Positions 1 to 8,530 of a stretch of DNA of 38,693 nucleotides are shown here, one piece after another. The position numbers were made by a program, and so were the translations under genes. Numbering within the stretch: the stretch's first letter is position 1; each line of letters starts with the position of its first letter. The DNA lies in the NCBI GenBank assembly GCA_003512525.1, contig DOQG01000018.1, positions 1-38,693 of the forward strand, in the 5' to 3' direction. The DNA comes from Oscillospiraceae bacterium. Lineage in GTDB: Bacteria > Bacillota > Clostridia > Oscillospirales > Ruminococcaceae. Below the pieces are notes generated by a model. The model saw only the letters and a program-made list of their open reading frames with translations. It made no database searches and was not told the DNA's origin.

Positions 1-7
1 TCGGTGA

Positions 8-23
8 CAGTGCAGTTGCACTG
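8..23. repeat. Perfect short inverted repeat in left-edge intergenic DNA
   Basis: CAGTGCA and TGCACTG arms flank a 2-nt spacer. The first ~140 bases hold no gene that I can support. This palindrome is the only structured element there and could be an operator for a gene left of the window. Confidence 0.4.
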
Positions 24-142
24 ATACACCCGCGAAATTATTAACACCTTGTCAATATAGAAACTGTTTTCAGCGGTGTTGGCTATATATTACATTATAT
101 CAGCTTGCGGACAGTGTAAATTCCGATGAGTATTTTCACAGA

Positions 143-173
143 AAGAACCGCACGGAAATACCGTGCGGTTCTT
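143..173 (-). terminator. Intrinsic terminator-like hairpin ending the long motility transcript
   Basis: A 13-bp perfect stem (AAGAACCGCACGG / CCGTGCGGTTCTT) with a 5-nt loop lies about 25 bases past the stop of the last minus-strand gene. The U-tract on the minus strand is short and interrupted, and the stem is A/U-flanked, so it could work in both directions. It is the first strong terminator found downstream of flgB. Confidence 0.7.
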
Positions 174-196
174 AACATATAAGCTTTTGACCCTTA

Positions 197-3100
197 TCAA
201 TACTCCGACAGCTCATAATTATCAGGCGTTCTGTGCCAGAGCCCGTCTGTCTGCTCGTATATCTCCTTGAACGTGAACTTGCGGAAGTTTATCTTACATC
301 TGCCGCCGTAGTTCGCCTCATATACCCATATACCGTCCGTATCGACAGAGTATATCGTGACATAGTGCGGATATCCGTACATTATGTTATCATATGCCAG
401 ATAGTCGCCGGGGCGGAACGTATCCGTCATCCACTTTTTCAGTGCCGCTTCCGTCCAGTTTCCGTCCGAGCGGTTCTTTATCGTAAGAGTATTTTCTTTA
501 TAGCCGTTCGTCTTGCCGAACAGATATTCAAACACTTCTATCGTAAATCCCGCACACTGTATGCCCTGATTTCCGAGCACATTACTTCTTCCGATAAGAC
601 AGGTACAGCCCGTTTCATTTCCTGTTTCACAGAAGCTGTGGCAGGTACAGGGCGAAGTCAGCAGGGTATTATAATATTTGCCGAGCTGATAGCTGTGCCA
701 AAAGTCGTTTATCTTCCTGTCCCACTTGCCTTCCATCATCTCGTCAAGACGCTTTTGCACAAGTGCCTCCATGCTGTTCTTTTTAACTATTCTGAACTTG
801 CCCGTTACTGTTCCGGTGAAGTTCCCTTTACCTGTAACGGTAAAGGAAGCAGTGCCGGCGTTAACATTGTTCTTATAGCCCGAAACAGTGTAGTCAGTGT
901 CCTTAGCAAGCGTTTTTCCGTTATATGTAACAGTCGGAACAGGAGTAAGCGCATTGCTTGTATACTGCTGATCTGCGCAGGCTATCCTTGCAGAAGATAT
1001 AGCGGCAGGCAGTACCTTGAACGAAGCCTTGATCTCTGCACCCTCAAAGCTTCCTATGCCTGTTATCACTGCGGTTGCCGTTCCGGCATTTATATTGTTG
1101 TACGCACTGAGGATATAGTCCGTTCCCGCTTTGAGTGTGGAAGAACCTATCGTTACAGTAGTTGCGGGGAGCTGAGCGCCGCCGCTGTATGTTACATCAT
1201 CTACACTTACCGTTGCATTTTCAAACAATTCAAGCGCACCGCTGATCTCGGTTATTTTCAGTGTTCCGTTATAATTGCCTGCGCCTGTCACTACTGCCGA
1301 AACATTGCCTGCCGACTCATCGATATCGACCTTATAATCTGTATCCTGCGCTAGCAGTATACCGTCATATTTTACGGTTACCGTATAGCCCTTGCCGCTC
1401 GTTGAAAGCGATAATGTAGCCTTTGCCGCAGATATGTCAGCCTTTTCGACCACGCAGTCGGTTGTAACACTGCCTGTAAAGTTACCTGCACCGTTTACAG
1501 CGACCTTATGTTCACCGGGGAGCAGGTCGGTATCGGTTACTTCGCTGTCACCCGTCTTAAGCTCATACTCGCCGTACTTTCCGCTGACAGTAAATATTGT
1601 ACCTGCAGGCGAATATACACCTTTCACATTAAGCTGAGCATCAGCAATATCGGCTTTGGAAATGATGAACGCCTTAGTTATAGCACCCTCGAACTTTCCC
1701 TTACCCGTCAGCGTCAGCTGTGCGTTACCTGCATTTATATTGTTCAGATACGAAACAGTATAATCTGTTCCTTCTATAAGCCGCAGGCTGCCTGTTTTTA
1801 CCGTCAATGCCGGCTTTACTTCCTGTCCTGTAAATATCGCATTCCCGATAACTGTATTTGCTTTTCTGATATCAGCCTTTGATATCTTGAATGTCACGGT
1901 TTTGCTGCCGCTCAGATGATTTTTGCCTGTTACGGTAACACTTGCCGTGCCGACCTCCGTGTTATTTTTATAGGAAAGGGTATAGTCCGTACCGTTTTTA
2001 AACTTATAAGTGCCGTAGCTTACCGTCACCGCAGGCTTCACCTGTGCCCCGGTGTAGCTTGCTCCCGCAGCTGTTATTTTTACGCCACTTACAGCCCTTT
2101 CGGTAATTTTAAATCTTTTTGTTACAGTGCCCGAATAATTGCCCTTGCCGGTAAGCACAACCGTTGCCGTACCAAGTGCGGTATTATTCTTATAGCTCAA
2201 TGTAAAATCCGTTCCGTTTTTAAGCGTTTTTGCTCCGATCTTTACAACAGGCACCGGCTTTATCGCCGCCCCGGTAAAGCTTTTTGCTCTTATATTTGAA
2301 ACAGCCGAGGCAGGTATCGCTTTTCTTGTTATCCTGAAAGTCTTTTTTACACTTCCGCCGTAGATACCTTTGCCTTTGACGGTTATTGTAGCCGTTCCCG
2401 CATTTTTGTTATTTGAATACGATACAGTGTAGTCCGTATTCTTCTTAAGCGTTGCTTTTCCGTACTTCACTGTAACTGCGGGACTCAGCGCTGTACCGTT
2501 ATATGTCAGAGAAGTCTTATATGCGATCGTTGCTTTCGATATCGGTTTGGGGTTTATCTTAAACGTAACTCTCTTTGACCCGGTCAGAAGCTTTCCTTTG
2601 CCTGTAACAACTACTGTCGCCGTTCCGACTTTAGTGTTATTCTTGTATGTAAGCGTATAGTCCGTTCCGTTCTTATATGTCTTGTTGCCGTATTTTACGG
2701 TAACGGCAGGCTTCAATGCCTTTCCTGTGTAAGTCGCCGCCGGGACGCTTATATTCAGCATAGAAACCGGTCTTGCGACTATCTTGAAATTCAGATAGCA
2801 GCTGCCTTTATAGTTGCCCTTACCCTTGATATTTACCGTTGCCGTTCCTTTGTTGACATTTTTTTCATATGTCAGAGTAAAATCGACCCCGTTTTTCAGA
2901 ACTGTCGAGCCGTTCTTGATAAGCGGTACCGGTTTCAGCTGTGATCCGGTATAGTACTGCGTTGCTACCTTATAGAACGAACACCTGTTATATATGACCG
3001 CAGGCTGGATTTTGAACGATTTTTTAATCGTTCCGCTGTAACTTCCCTTGCCCTTGATTATAACATACGCCGTTCCCGCATTTTTATTATTTTGATAACT

Positions 3101-3343
3101 TACGGTGTAGTCGATGCCGTTTCTGAGCACCTTGTTCTTATACTTTACTGTCGGGTTCTGCTTTACCGCACTTCCCGTATAAGTCTTTGCCGTGATCCCC
3201 GAAACCGTACATGACGATACAGCCGCCGCATCGGCGTTTGTTCCGAAAAAACAGCAAACGGCAACCATACAAAGCAATCCGCATATAAACGCCGTGATCT
3301 GTTTAAAAATCGTCATATACCTGCTTTTAACCGTTGCCGTCAT
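197..3343 (-). CDS. Secreted multi-repeat surface protein with C-terminal Cys/His hydrolase-like domain
   Basis: This is a 1048-residue exported protein. Residues ~12-40 form a signal peptide ending near an ADA site. Residues ~43-830 hold eleven divergent ~70-residue beta-sandwich-type repeats built on a YTG..(K)P..TV.YG...L..GTDYTLSYKNN...GTA.V...GKG...G...FKI pattern. Repeats 8 and 9 are the most degenerate. The last ~200 residues are different: a Cys cluster (CTCHSFC..CTC), then a QCAGF motif, a YPHYVTIY segment and a YEANYGG segment. That Cys-then-His order fits NlpC/P60-, CHAP- or papain-like cell-wall hydrolases, but I cannot choose among them. It starts 29 bases after fapA with no terminator between, so it is probably co-transcribed with the flagellar genes. 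An AAAGG box lies ~8 nt before the ATG. Role inferred: extracellular wall remodelling or adhesion. Confidence 0.85.
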   Translation of the reverse strand: MTATVKSRYMTIFKQITAFICGLLCMVAVCCFFGTNADAAAVSSCTVSGITAKTYTGSAVKQNPTVKYKNKVLRNGIDYTVSYQNNKNAGTAYVIIKGKGSYSGTIKKSFKIQPAVIYNRCSFYKVATQYYTGSQLKPVPLIKNGSTVLKNGVDFTLTYEKNVNKGTATVNIKGKGNYKGSCYLNFKIVARPVSMLNISVPAATYTGKALKPAVTVKYGNKTYKNGTDYTLTYKNNTKVGTATVVVTGKGKLLTGSKRVTFKINPKPISKATIAYKTSLTYNGTALSPAVTVKYGKATLKKNTDYTVSYSNNKNAGTATITVKGKGIYGGSVKKTFRITRKAIPASAVSNIRAKSFTGAAIKPVPVVKIGAKTLKNGTDFTLSYKNNTALGTATVVLTGKGNYSGTVTKRFKITERAVSGVKITAAGASYTGAQVKPAVTVSYGTYKFKNGTDYTLSYKNNTEVGTASVTVTGKNHLSGSKTVTFKISKADIRKANTVIGNAIFTGQEVKPALTVKTGSLRLIEGTDYTVSYLNNINAGNAQLTLTGKGKFEGAITKAFIISKADIADAQLNVKGVYSPAGTIFTVSGKYGEYELKTGDSEVTDTDLLPGEHKVAVNGAGNFTGSVTTDCVVEKADISAAKATLSLSTSGKGYTVTVKYDGILLAQDTDYKVDIDESAGNVSAVVTGAGNYNGTLKITEISGALELFENATVSVDDVTYSGGAQLPATTVTIGSSTLKAGTDYILSAYNNINAGTATAVITGIGSFEGAEIKASFKVLPAAISSARIACADQQYTSNALTPVPTVTYNGKTLAKDTDYTVSGYKNNVNAGTASFTVTGKGNFTGTVTGKFRIVKKNSMEALVQKRLDEMMEGKWDRKINDFWHSYQLGKYYNTLLTSPCTCHSFCETGNETGCTCLIGRSNVLGNQGIQCAGFTIEVFEYLFGKTNGYKENTLTIKNRSDGNWTEAALKKWMTDTFRPGDYLAYDNIMYGYPHYVTIYSVDTDGIWVYEANYGGRCKINFRKFTFKEIYEQTDGLWHRTPDNYELSEY

Positions 3344-3372
3344 AGAATATGCCTTTCCCTATGCCTGCCGCC

Positions 3373-4887
3373 TTATTTGAATTCGATATCGTTCGGTCCG
3401 CAGACTATGTTGCACTTGCCGTACTCCGCCGATGTGGTAGTTGTAAAGCTGTTCAGATTTATCCTTACATTGGGATAAACGCACTTCGTCACCCTTACCG
3501 ACAGCGTTTCCTTTGCGTTGATTATTCTTTGTATTTCTTCTATTCTTGCTCTCAGCGGCTTTTTGTCCATACCCTTCTGGACCTTAAGCCTTATGGCAGA
3601 AGAAATGTAAGCTTCTTTTTCTGCGTCAAGCTTTTCGCCCTTACGCTTTTTTCCCTGTAAAAATTCTATGGATGTGTTGATCTTTTCGATATATTCATCG
3701 ATAGCGGTACACTGCTTTTCCAGCGAGTCCATTTCAAGCAGGAGGTTCGTGGTACTTCCCACAGATACTACAGTGGGCGTATAGCTCTTGTGTCCGAGCT
3801 GCGCCACCGCAAATTTGCCCATAACACTGCAATCGCCGCCGACAAGTGCGCCGGGGTTCTTGGTGCAGTCAAGGTCGCCCTCTATCTTTATGCGACAGCC
3901 GACAAGCGATGTGCTTGTAAGATTACCTCTGGTCGTTATGGTATCGTTTTCTCCTATTGCTATATTTATATTACCGTATTGCGACTGCACAGTACTTGCA
4001 AATACACCGTTCTTAACGGTTATGTCGCCCTGAGCGGTCAATGTCGCACCTGTTACCATACCCAATACTGTTATGGATTTTCCCGCTGTGACAGTATAGC
4101 CCTCCTGTACGCTGCCCTTGATCACAACATCGCCAAGGAAATCTATGTTGCCTGTCTTTACATCTACGTCCGATGAGATCTGGAACGTGGTTTCAATATT
4201 GAATCTTCCGCCCTTATAGACAAGGTTTCCGCTGTCAGCGGCAAAAAGCTTTGTCCCGTCGGCAGAAAGCACCGTATTCGCACCCTGAGGTATCAGCGGA
4301 GGTCTGCCCGGGCGCGGAGCTATCACCTGACCGTAGACGTTCATTCCCTCTTCTCCCTGTGTTTCGGGCGTGATCTCACATATAAGGTCGTTCATCTTGA
4401 CATTTACGATAAGACCCAGATCACGGTAGTCGACACTTCCGTCCTCAAGCTTTCTCGGCACAAGCTTCTTATCCGTATCAAAAAGATTGTTCACTCTGCC
4501 GTTCTCGCCGTCTATCGCCGCATAGCCGCTTGCCACTGTGAAAATTTTATCATACAGCTTGTTCTCGGCTATCTCTATAAGCAGCTCTTCGTCTATTCCG
4601 TATACGACATGCTCGTCCTTGAGCGCCTGACGCATAGCTTCCACCGTGATATCTTTGCCCGAAAACTGAGGTGAAAACACGCACATATTGGCTTCAAGCT
4701 TGTTGTCGCTTACAACGACCTTAGCGGATGCATCAACATTAAGCAGCGGATTTGTTCCCTGCGGGCGTTGCATAGTTCCGCCGTTGTTCAGCTCGATGCC
4801 TTCAAGTGATGTATTTGATGCCTTTTCCAGTTCTATAAGCTCTGACATAGAAGCGTCAGCCATCTTCTGCCTTTCGGTTCTTTCCAT
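3373..4887 (-). CDS. fapA: FapA family protein (DUF342), flagellar assembly protein A
   Basis: This 504-residue protein shows the DUF342/FapA architecture. An N-terminal part holds the conserved YGIDEELL, AIDGENGRV and NVYGQVI...GRPP segments. A central right-handed beta-helix-like stretch (~200-350) is rich in the repeated G.I.. / G.V.. pattern (TGNIDFLGDVVIKGSV, AGKSITVLG). The last ~120 residues contain a coiled-coil region (EKQCTAIDEYIEKIN). FapA proteins are common in motile Firmicutes and have been linked to polymer localisation or flagellar assembly; the biochemical role is not settled. The ATG is preceded by GGGAGGTG. It follows cheD by 35 bases in the same operon. Confidence 0.88.
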   Translation of the reverse strand: MERTERQKMADASMSELIELEKASNTSLEGIELNNGGTMQRPQGTNPLLNVDASAKVVVSDNKLEANMCVFSPQFSGKDITVEAMRQALKDEHVVYGIDEELLIEIAENKLYDKIFTVASGYAAIDGENGRVNNLFDTDKKLVPRKLEDGSVDYRDLGLIVNVKMNDLICEITPETQGEEGMNVYGQVIAPRPGRPPLIPQGANTVLSADGTKLFAADSGNLVYKGGRFNIETTFQISSDVDVKTGNIDFLGDVVIKGSVQEGYTVTAGKSITVLGMVTGATLTAQGDITVKNGVFASTVQSQYGNINIAIGENDTITTRGNLTSTSLVGCRIKIEGDLDCTKNPGALVGGDCSVMGKFAVAQLGHKSYTPTVVSVGSTTNLLLEMDSLEKQCTAIDEYIEKINTSIEFLQGKKRKGEKLDAEKEAYISSAIRLKVQKGMDKKPLRARIEEIQRIINAKETLSVRVTKCVYPNVRINLNSFTTTTSAEYGKCNIVCGPNDIEFK

Positions 4888-4922
4888 CAGTGCACCTCCC
4901 TGTGTGATGTGTTGATATATCT

Positions 4923-5399
4923 TTATATCGTCTTGTTTCCCTTAAGACTGGACATTATCTCAAGCGAGCCGTCCGCCGCATTGAAAGATACCGTCCTTCC
5001 GTAGTTAAGCCCCGTATCCGATGCTATTATCGGTACTCCGAGCTTTGCAAGCATTTTTTTGGTTGCCTCAACGTTACGGTCACCTATCGACATAGCAGGC
5101 GATGTTGTCGCAAACATATTCGCTCCGCCCGCTATTTTTGCGGTGATCCTCGATGCCGCCGCACCGCTCTTTATCATACTGTCATACAACAGCTGTATTC
5201 CCGTATCCGCAAACTTGAACTTGTTTTTATCGCTCGGTATCGCACTGCTGTCCGGCAGCATTATGTGCGCCAGCCCCGCTATGCCGAGCGCCTTATCTAT
5301 CATACATATCCCGACGCAGCTGCCAAGTGCATATGTTACCAGAACATCGGGTGACTTGCACAGCTTCTGATCGGATATCCCCACTATTATCCTGTTCAC
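4923..5399 (-). CDS. cheD: Chemoreceptor glutamine deamidase CheD
   Basis: At 158 residues this matches normal CheD length. The catalytic pattern is present: Cys in ALGSCVGICM (about residue 28), His in GLAHIMLP (about 45), and the conserved GGANMF and YGRTVSFN segments. CheD deamidates glutamines on methyl-accepting chemotaxis proteins, and in Bacillus-type systems it binds and stimulates the CheY-P phosphatase CheC. The gene starts with GTG overlapping the cheC stop (GTGA, 4 bases), which indicates translational coupling and fits the CheC-CheD complex. Confidence 0.95.
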   Translation of the reverse strand: MNRIIVGISDQKLCKSPDVLVTYALGSCVGICMIDKALGIAGLAHIMLPDSSAIPSDKNKFKFADTGIQLLYDSMIKSGAAASRITAKIAGGANMFATTSPAMSIGDRNVEATKKMLAKLGVPIIASDTGLNYGRTVSFNAADGSLEIMSSLKGNKTI

Positions 5400-6019
5400 T
5401 GGTTTTCTACCCCCAGTTTCCCAAGGAGCGTCCTCAGTGACTCAACAGTGGGTATGAGAAGCATATCGGATTGTATCTCAACTGAATCTATCAGAAATTG
5501 TTCGCTTATCATAAGTACCTTTTCATACGCTTCCGAAAGCTCCGTTGCGGGCACAGTCATTATAGCCCCGAGCATATCAGTCGTCAGCGCAGGCACCGAC
5601 ATATCTATCGTCATACCGCCAAGATCCGCTATGGCATTCACATAGCTTCCGCCCATTATGTTTCCTATCTCACTGAGCACCGATATATCATCGGCATTCA
5701 TCTCATAAAGCGAAAACGGGCGATCTCCCGTAAGTCCCGTGACGATAGTCTTCGCAAATGCTTCTTCAAGCAAGAACATTATCATTCCGTCCGCGTCCCC
5801 TTTAAGCCTTATCAGTATTCCTACCACCAGCTTGTCGGGCGAACCGAGAGACTCTATCGCGTCAGCCACGTCCATAAGCCTTACCTGCGGCACCTGCATA
5901 TCAATACACCTGTTAAGGAGCTGTGACAGTGCCGTTGCGGCATTTCCCGAGCCGATATTTCCTATTTCTTTGAGCACATCAAGCTGTACCGGGCTTAAAT
6001 CGTCGTAACTGTTTATCAT
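5396..6019 (-). CDS. cheC: CheY-P phosphatase CheC
   Basis: This 207-residue protein has the duplicated CheC helix motif: EIGNIGSGNA at residues ~16-25 and EIGNIMGGSY at ~116-125. Both carry the Glu and Asn needed for CheY-P hydrolysis, so both sites look active. CheC lowers CheY-P and is controlled by CheD, encoded immediately downstream with a 4-base overlap. An AGAGGT ribosome site lies ~7 nt before the ATG. FliY, encoded at 14922, carries a second CheC-like phosphatase module, so the cell would have two CheY-P phosphatases. Confidence 0.95.
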   Translation of the reverse strand: MINSYDDLSPVQLDVLKEIGNIGSGNAATALSQLLNRCIDMQVPQVRLMDVADAIESLGSPDKLVVGILIRLKGDADGMIMFLLEEAFAKTIVTGLTGDRPFSLYEMNADDISVLSEIGNIMGGSYVNAIADLGGMTIDMSVPALTTDMLGAIMTVPATELSEAYEKVLMISEQFLIDSVEIQSDMLLIPTVESLRTLLGKLGVENQ

Positions 6020-6065
6020 AATAGACCTCTGAAATTATTAACTGTTTGTTTTTAAATAACCGTAT

Positions 6066-6087
6066 CTGCCGGGTAAGCTCCCGGCAG
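6066..6087. promoter_or_regulatory. Strong hairpin in the flgG-cheC gap
   Basis: CTGCCGGG and CCCGGCAG form an 8-bp GC-rich stem with a 6-nt loop in the 110-base gap. The minus-strand sequence after it is not a clean U-tract. It could be an attenuator, a weak terminator or an mRNA-processing or stability element between the rod genes and cheC. I saw no promoter in the gap. Confidence 0.5.
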
Positions 6088-6129
6088 TACGATCAAAATA
6101 CATCATAAGATGATATCCCCCGGGCTTTA

Positions 6130-6855
6130 CTACCTGAGGTTGTTGGTTATACGCTCCAGCTCATCTGCTGTCTGTACAACTCTTGCGCTCATCTGATAAG
6201 AGCGCTGTGTTTCGATAATGCGTACCATATCGCCCGCAATGTCCGTATTGCTGCGTTCGAGTGCCATTCTTATCTTGTCGATACTCCTGTCGGCAACCGC
6301 CTCTCCCGACCTCTCGGTAGCAGTCATCTTGTTACTGCCCAGAAGTTCGAGTCCAAAGTTGTTGTCGAATGTGTACACACCTATCATTTTTGAAAGCGCA
6401 TCATAGTCTGGTTTGCTCGTACCCTCTATAAAAGGAACTGTAATGTGGTTTCCCTCATAGTCAAGCACAAATTCTCCGTTAGCGCTTACAAGCTCCCAGT
6501 GATCGCCTATCTGCGACATCTGAAAGTCGCCCGCTCTTGTGTAGTTTACATCGCCGTACTTATCCATTACCGCAAAGAAGCCCTCTTCCGTCGGTATCGC
6601 AAAATCAAGCTCGTTATCGGTATATGTAAATACGCCCTCGCTGTACATAAGCTGAGTGCTGTGCACATACTCGCCGTGACCTGTCTGCCAGTCGGGCTCT
6701 GTTTTTCTCTGCACCGTATAGATACAGTCCGCAAAGCTCGGGCGCGATGCCTTGAAGCCCACCGTGTTCACGTTCGCGATGTTGTTCGAGTAAACGTTAA
6801 GACCTTCCTGCTGTGCAATAAGCCCCGTCTTACCCGTGTAGAATGCTATGTTCAT
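6130..6855 (-). CDS. flgG: Flagellar basal-body rod protein, FlgG/FlhP type
   Basis: This 241-residue protein is a rod/hook-family member. The N-terminus carries the conserved GLNVYSNNIANVNTVGFKAS helix typical of axial proteins. The centre has YTRAGDF and NGEFVLD segments. The C-terminus ends in IIETQRSYQMSARVVQTADE, a FlgG-like signature. FlgG builds the distal rod, which crosses the peptidoglycan. Together with the preceding homologue it forms a pair after fliA, an order also seen in other Clostridia. FlgF/FlgG/FlhO/FlhP naming in Firmicutes is inconsistent, so the symbol is approximate. Confidence 0.85.
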   Translation of the reverse strand: MNIAFYTGKTGLIAQQEGLNVYSNNIANVNTVGFKASRPSFADCIYTVQRKTEPDWQTGHGEYVHSTQLMYSEGVFTYTDNELDFAIPTEEGFFAVMDKYGDVNYTRAGDFQMSQIGDHWELVSANGEFVLDYEGNHITVPFIEGTSKPDYDALSKMIGVYTFDNNFGLELLGSNKMTATERSGEAVADRSIDKIRMALERSNTDIAGDMVRIIETQRSYQMSARVVQTADELERITNNLR

Positions 6856-6879
6856 AACATATCCTCACATTCAGTCATT

Positions 6880-7620
6880 TTACAGTTTGATGATCTCGCT
6901 TGCCGCTCTGCCGTTTATCGTATCCATATACTTCAGTACAGCACTGCTCGCCTCAAATAATCTCTGCGTTTCCATAAGAGAAGTGATCTCCTTGTTAGCG
7001 TCAACGTTTGACTTTTCAAAACAGCCCTGGATAACGTCATACTTCTCACCTGCGGGAATTGTCATATCTCCGTCATACGAGAATAAATCGTTTCCGACCT
7101 TTGTAACATCTGCGTTTTCGGGTATGTAACTGAGCCTCAGCTTTTCGATTACCTGCCCGTTCTCGTTTAAGATATTACCCTCGTTGTCAACTATGAAATC
7201 ATCGTTTCCGATATGGATCTCGCCGTTCTGACCTAATACACGTCCGCTGTCGTTAAGACACAGATAACCCTCTCCGTCAAGCTCAAACTGACCGTTCCTT
7301 GTCTGATATACATTTCCGTTCGTATCCTGTATATTGAAGTATACATTACCCTGAATACCTATATCAAACGGACTCTCGGTAAATTCAAAGCTGCTCTGTT
7401 CAAGGTTTGTCTTGCTCGTATCGACATAGGTCTGTACGAACTTGCCGCTTGTCTTTCTGCGGTTGCTGACAAGTATAAGCTCCTCCTGGAACGTGTTGGT
7501 CCTTATCTCGTCCTTTTTATATCCCGATGTGTTTATGTTAGTCAGATTGTTCGAGATAGCGTCCAGCGACCTCTGATGGTTTATCATCGACTGCGTCAGA
7601 TTGTAAAATGCTCTCTGCAA
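6880..7620 (-). CDS. flgF: Flagellar basal-body rod protein, FlgF/FlhO type
   Basis: This 246-residue axial protein has an N-terminal SLDAISNNLTNINTSGYKK motif, a YQTRNGQFELDGEGYL central motif and a C-terminal FEKSNVDANKEITSLMETQR helix, all hallmarks of flagellar rod/hook proteins. The start codon is TTG: the run AAAGGAGGTG lies 7 bases upstream and no ATG near it is better placed. It precedes its homologue flgG by 24 bases, and the two probably arose by duplication. It could equally be labelled flhO or flgG1. Confidence 0.83.
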   Translation of the reverse strand: MQRAFYNLTQSMINHQRSLDAISNNLTNINTSGYKKDEIRTNTFQEELILVSNRRKTSGKFVQTYVDTSKTNLEQSSFEFTESPFDIGIQGNVYFNIQDTNGNVYQTRNGQFELDGEGYLCLNDSGRVLGQNGEIHIGNDDFIVDNEGNILNENGQVIEKLRLSYIPENADVTKVGNDLFSYDGDMTIPAGEKYDVIQGCFEKSNVDANKEITSLMETQRLFEASSAVLKYMDTINGRAASEIIKL

Positions 7621-7662
7621 GTTTTTTCACCTCCTTTCTCAAATCGGTGTATCCGTATTATC

Positions 7663-7688
7663 GGGCAGAGCAGAGAAGTGCTCCGCCC
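7663..7688. promoter_or_regulatory. Hairpin in flgF leader
   Basis: GGGCaGAGCA and TGCTCcGCCC form a stem with one A/C mismatch and a 6-nt loop. It sits between the proposed flgF promoter and the ribosome site, so it would be in the 5' UTR. No U-tract follows, so it is not an obvious terminator. Confidence 0.4.
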
Positions 7689-7697
7689 CTTGATTAT

Positions 7698-7726
7698 ATA
7701 ATATCAGTTTTCACATAAATATGCAA
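7698..7726 (-). promoter_or_regulatory. Probable sigma-A promoter for flgF-flgG
   Basis: On the minus strand TTGCAT, 17 bases, then TATTAT, in the 111-base gap between fliA and flgF. A TATAAT overlaps just downstream but would leave a 22-base spacer. This would give the rod and CheC/CheD block its own transcription start. Confidence 0.55.
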
Positions 7727-7731
7727 GCTTT

Positions 7732-8493
7732 TCAGCTGTTTATATAGCTTTCCAGCTTGTTTTTGAGCGTCAGCATAGCCTTTGAGTGTATCTGGCACAC
7801 TCTCGACTGCGTAATACCCATGACCTTAGCTATTTCCGAGTATTTCAGCTTCTCGTAATAGTACATCGTGACTACCTGCTTTTCCTTTTCGGGAAGAGCG
7901 GCGACCGCATCTGCTATCACCTGTTTTTTCTCACGCTCATATATTTTTGAATCGGCAGTTTCACCGGTTGCCGACATATTTTTATCAAGATTGTCCTCGT
8001 ATAAAAGCTCCTCAAACGACAGCGTTATCATTCCCGCCGTATTTGCCATAAGCTTTGACAGCTGTGCGGCAGTCATATTCATACTTTGCGCAAGCTCCTC
8101 ATCTGTCGGCGCTCTGCAAAGCTCTGAGTTCAGCCTTGCAAAGTTATCGTCCAGCTGCTTTGACAGCTTGCGGAGCGTTCTCGGCACTCTGTCGAGCTTT
8201 CTCATATAATCGATGACCGCGCCCTTTATCCTTATGCCGGCATAGGTCTCGAACTTCACGTTCTTATCGGGATCAAAGCCGTCTATAGCCGCCATAAGTG
8301 CTATAACGCCTTCGTTTATGATATCGTCGCTATCGGCATATCCCGCATAGATATTATGCATAGATACCGCAATTATCCTGACAAGATCCATATACATCAG
8401 CACTATCTCGTTCCTGACATTTATGTCGCCTGTGATCCTGTACTTTTCGAGGAGCTCGGGAAGCCGCTCCTTGTTCTGTACCGATACCGCCAT
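7732..8493 (-). CDS. fliA: Flagellar sigma factor, sigma-28 family (FliA/SigD)
   Basis: This ~253-residue group 3 sigma factor has region 2 with DSDDIINEGVIALMAAIDGFDP and FETYAGIRIKGAVIDYMRK, region 3 with PTDEELAQSMNM, and region 4 with the helix-turn-helix KYSEIAKVMGITQSRVCQIHSKAM. It directs RNA polymerase to late flagellar and chemotaxis promoters. A frame extension to a TTG at 8523 exists, but the GGAAAGGAG ribosome site at 8499-8508 fits the ATG at 8491-8493, which I chose. It follows flhA by 37 bases; flhF and flhG, usually found here, are missing. Confidence 0.95.
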   Translation of the reverse strand: MAVSVQNKERLPELLEKYRITGDINVRNEIVLMYMDLVRIIAVSMHNIYAGYADSDDIINEGVIALMAAIDGFDPDKNVKFETYAGIRIKGAVIDYMRKLDRVPRTLRKLSKQLDDNFARLNSELCRAPTDEELAQSMNMTAAQLSKLMANTAGMITLSFEELLYEDNLDKNMSATGETADSKIYEREKKQVIADAVAALPEKEKQVVTMYYYEKLKYSEIAKVMGITQSRVCQIHSKAMLTLKNKLESYINS

Positions 8494-8530
8494 AGAACAC
8501 TCCTTTCCTGATATTCCGGACAATGCGGCG

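Noticed and set aside
233..1354. Long plus-strand open frame of 373 codons
   Set aside because: It lies antisense to the repeat/hydrolase surface protein, has no ribosome site and encodes low-quality Cys/Tyr/Arg-rich sequence; it is a shadow of the real gene.
2000..3200. CRISPR-like or other DNA repeat array
   Set aside because: The repeats are ~70-codon protein modules with divergent DNA, not short identical repeats with spacers.
7655..7668. Sigma-28 -10 element (CCCGATAAT) before flgF
   Set aside because: No TAAA -35 element at the proper distance; the sigma-A pair upstream is better.
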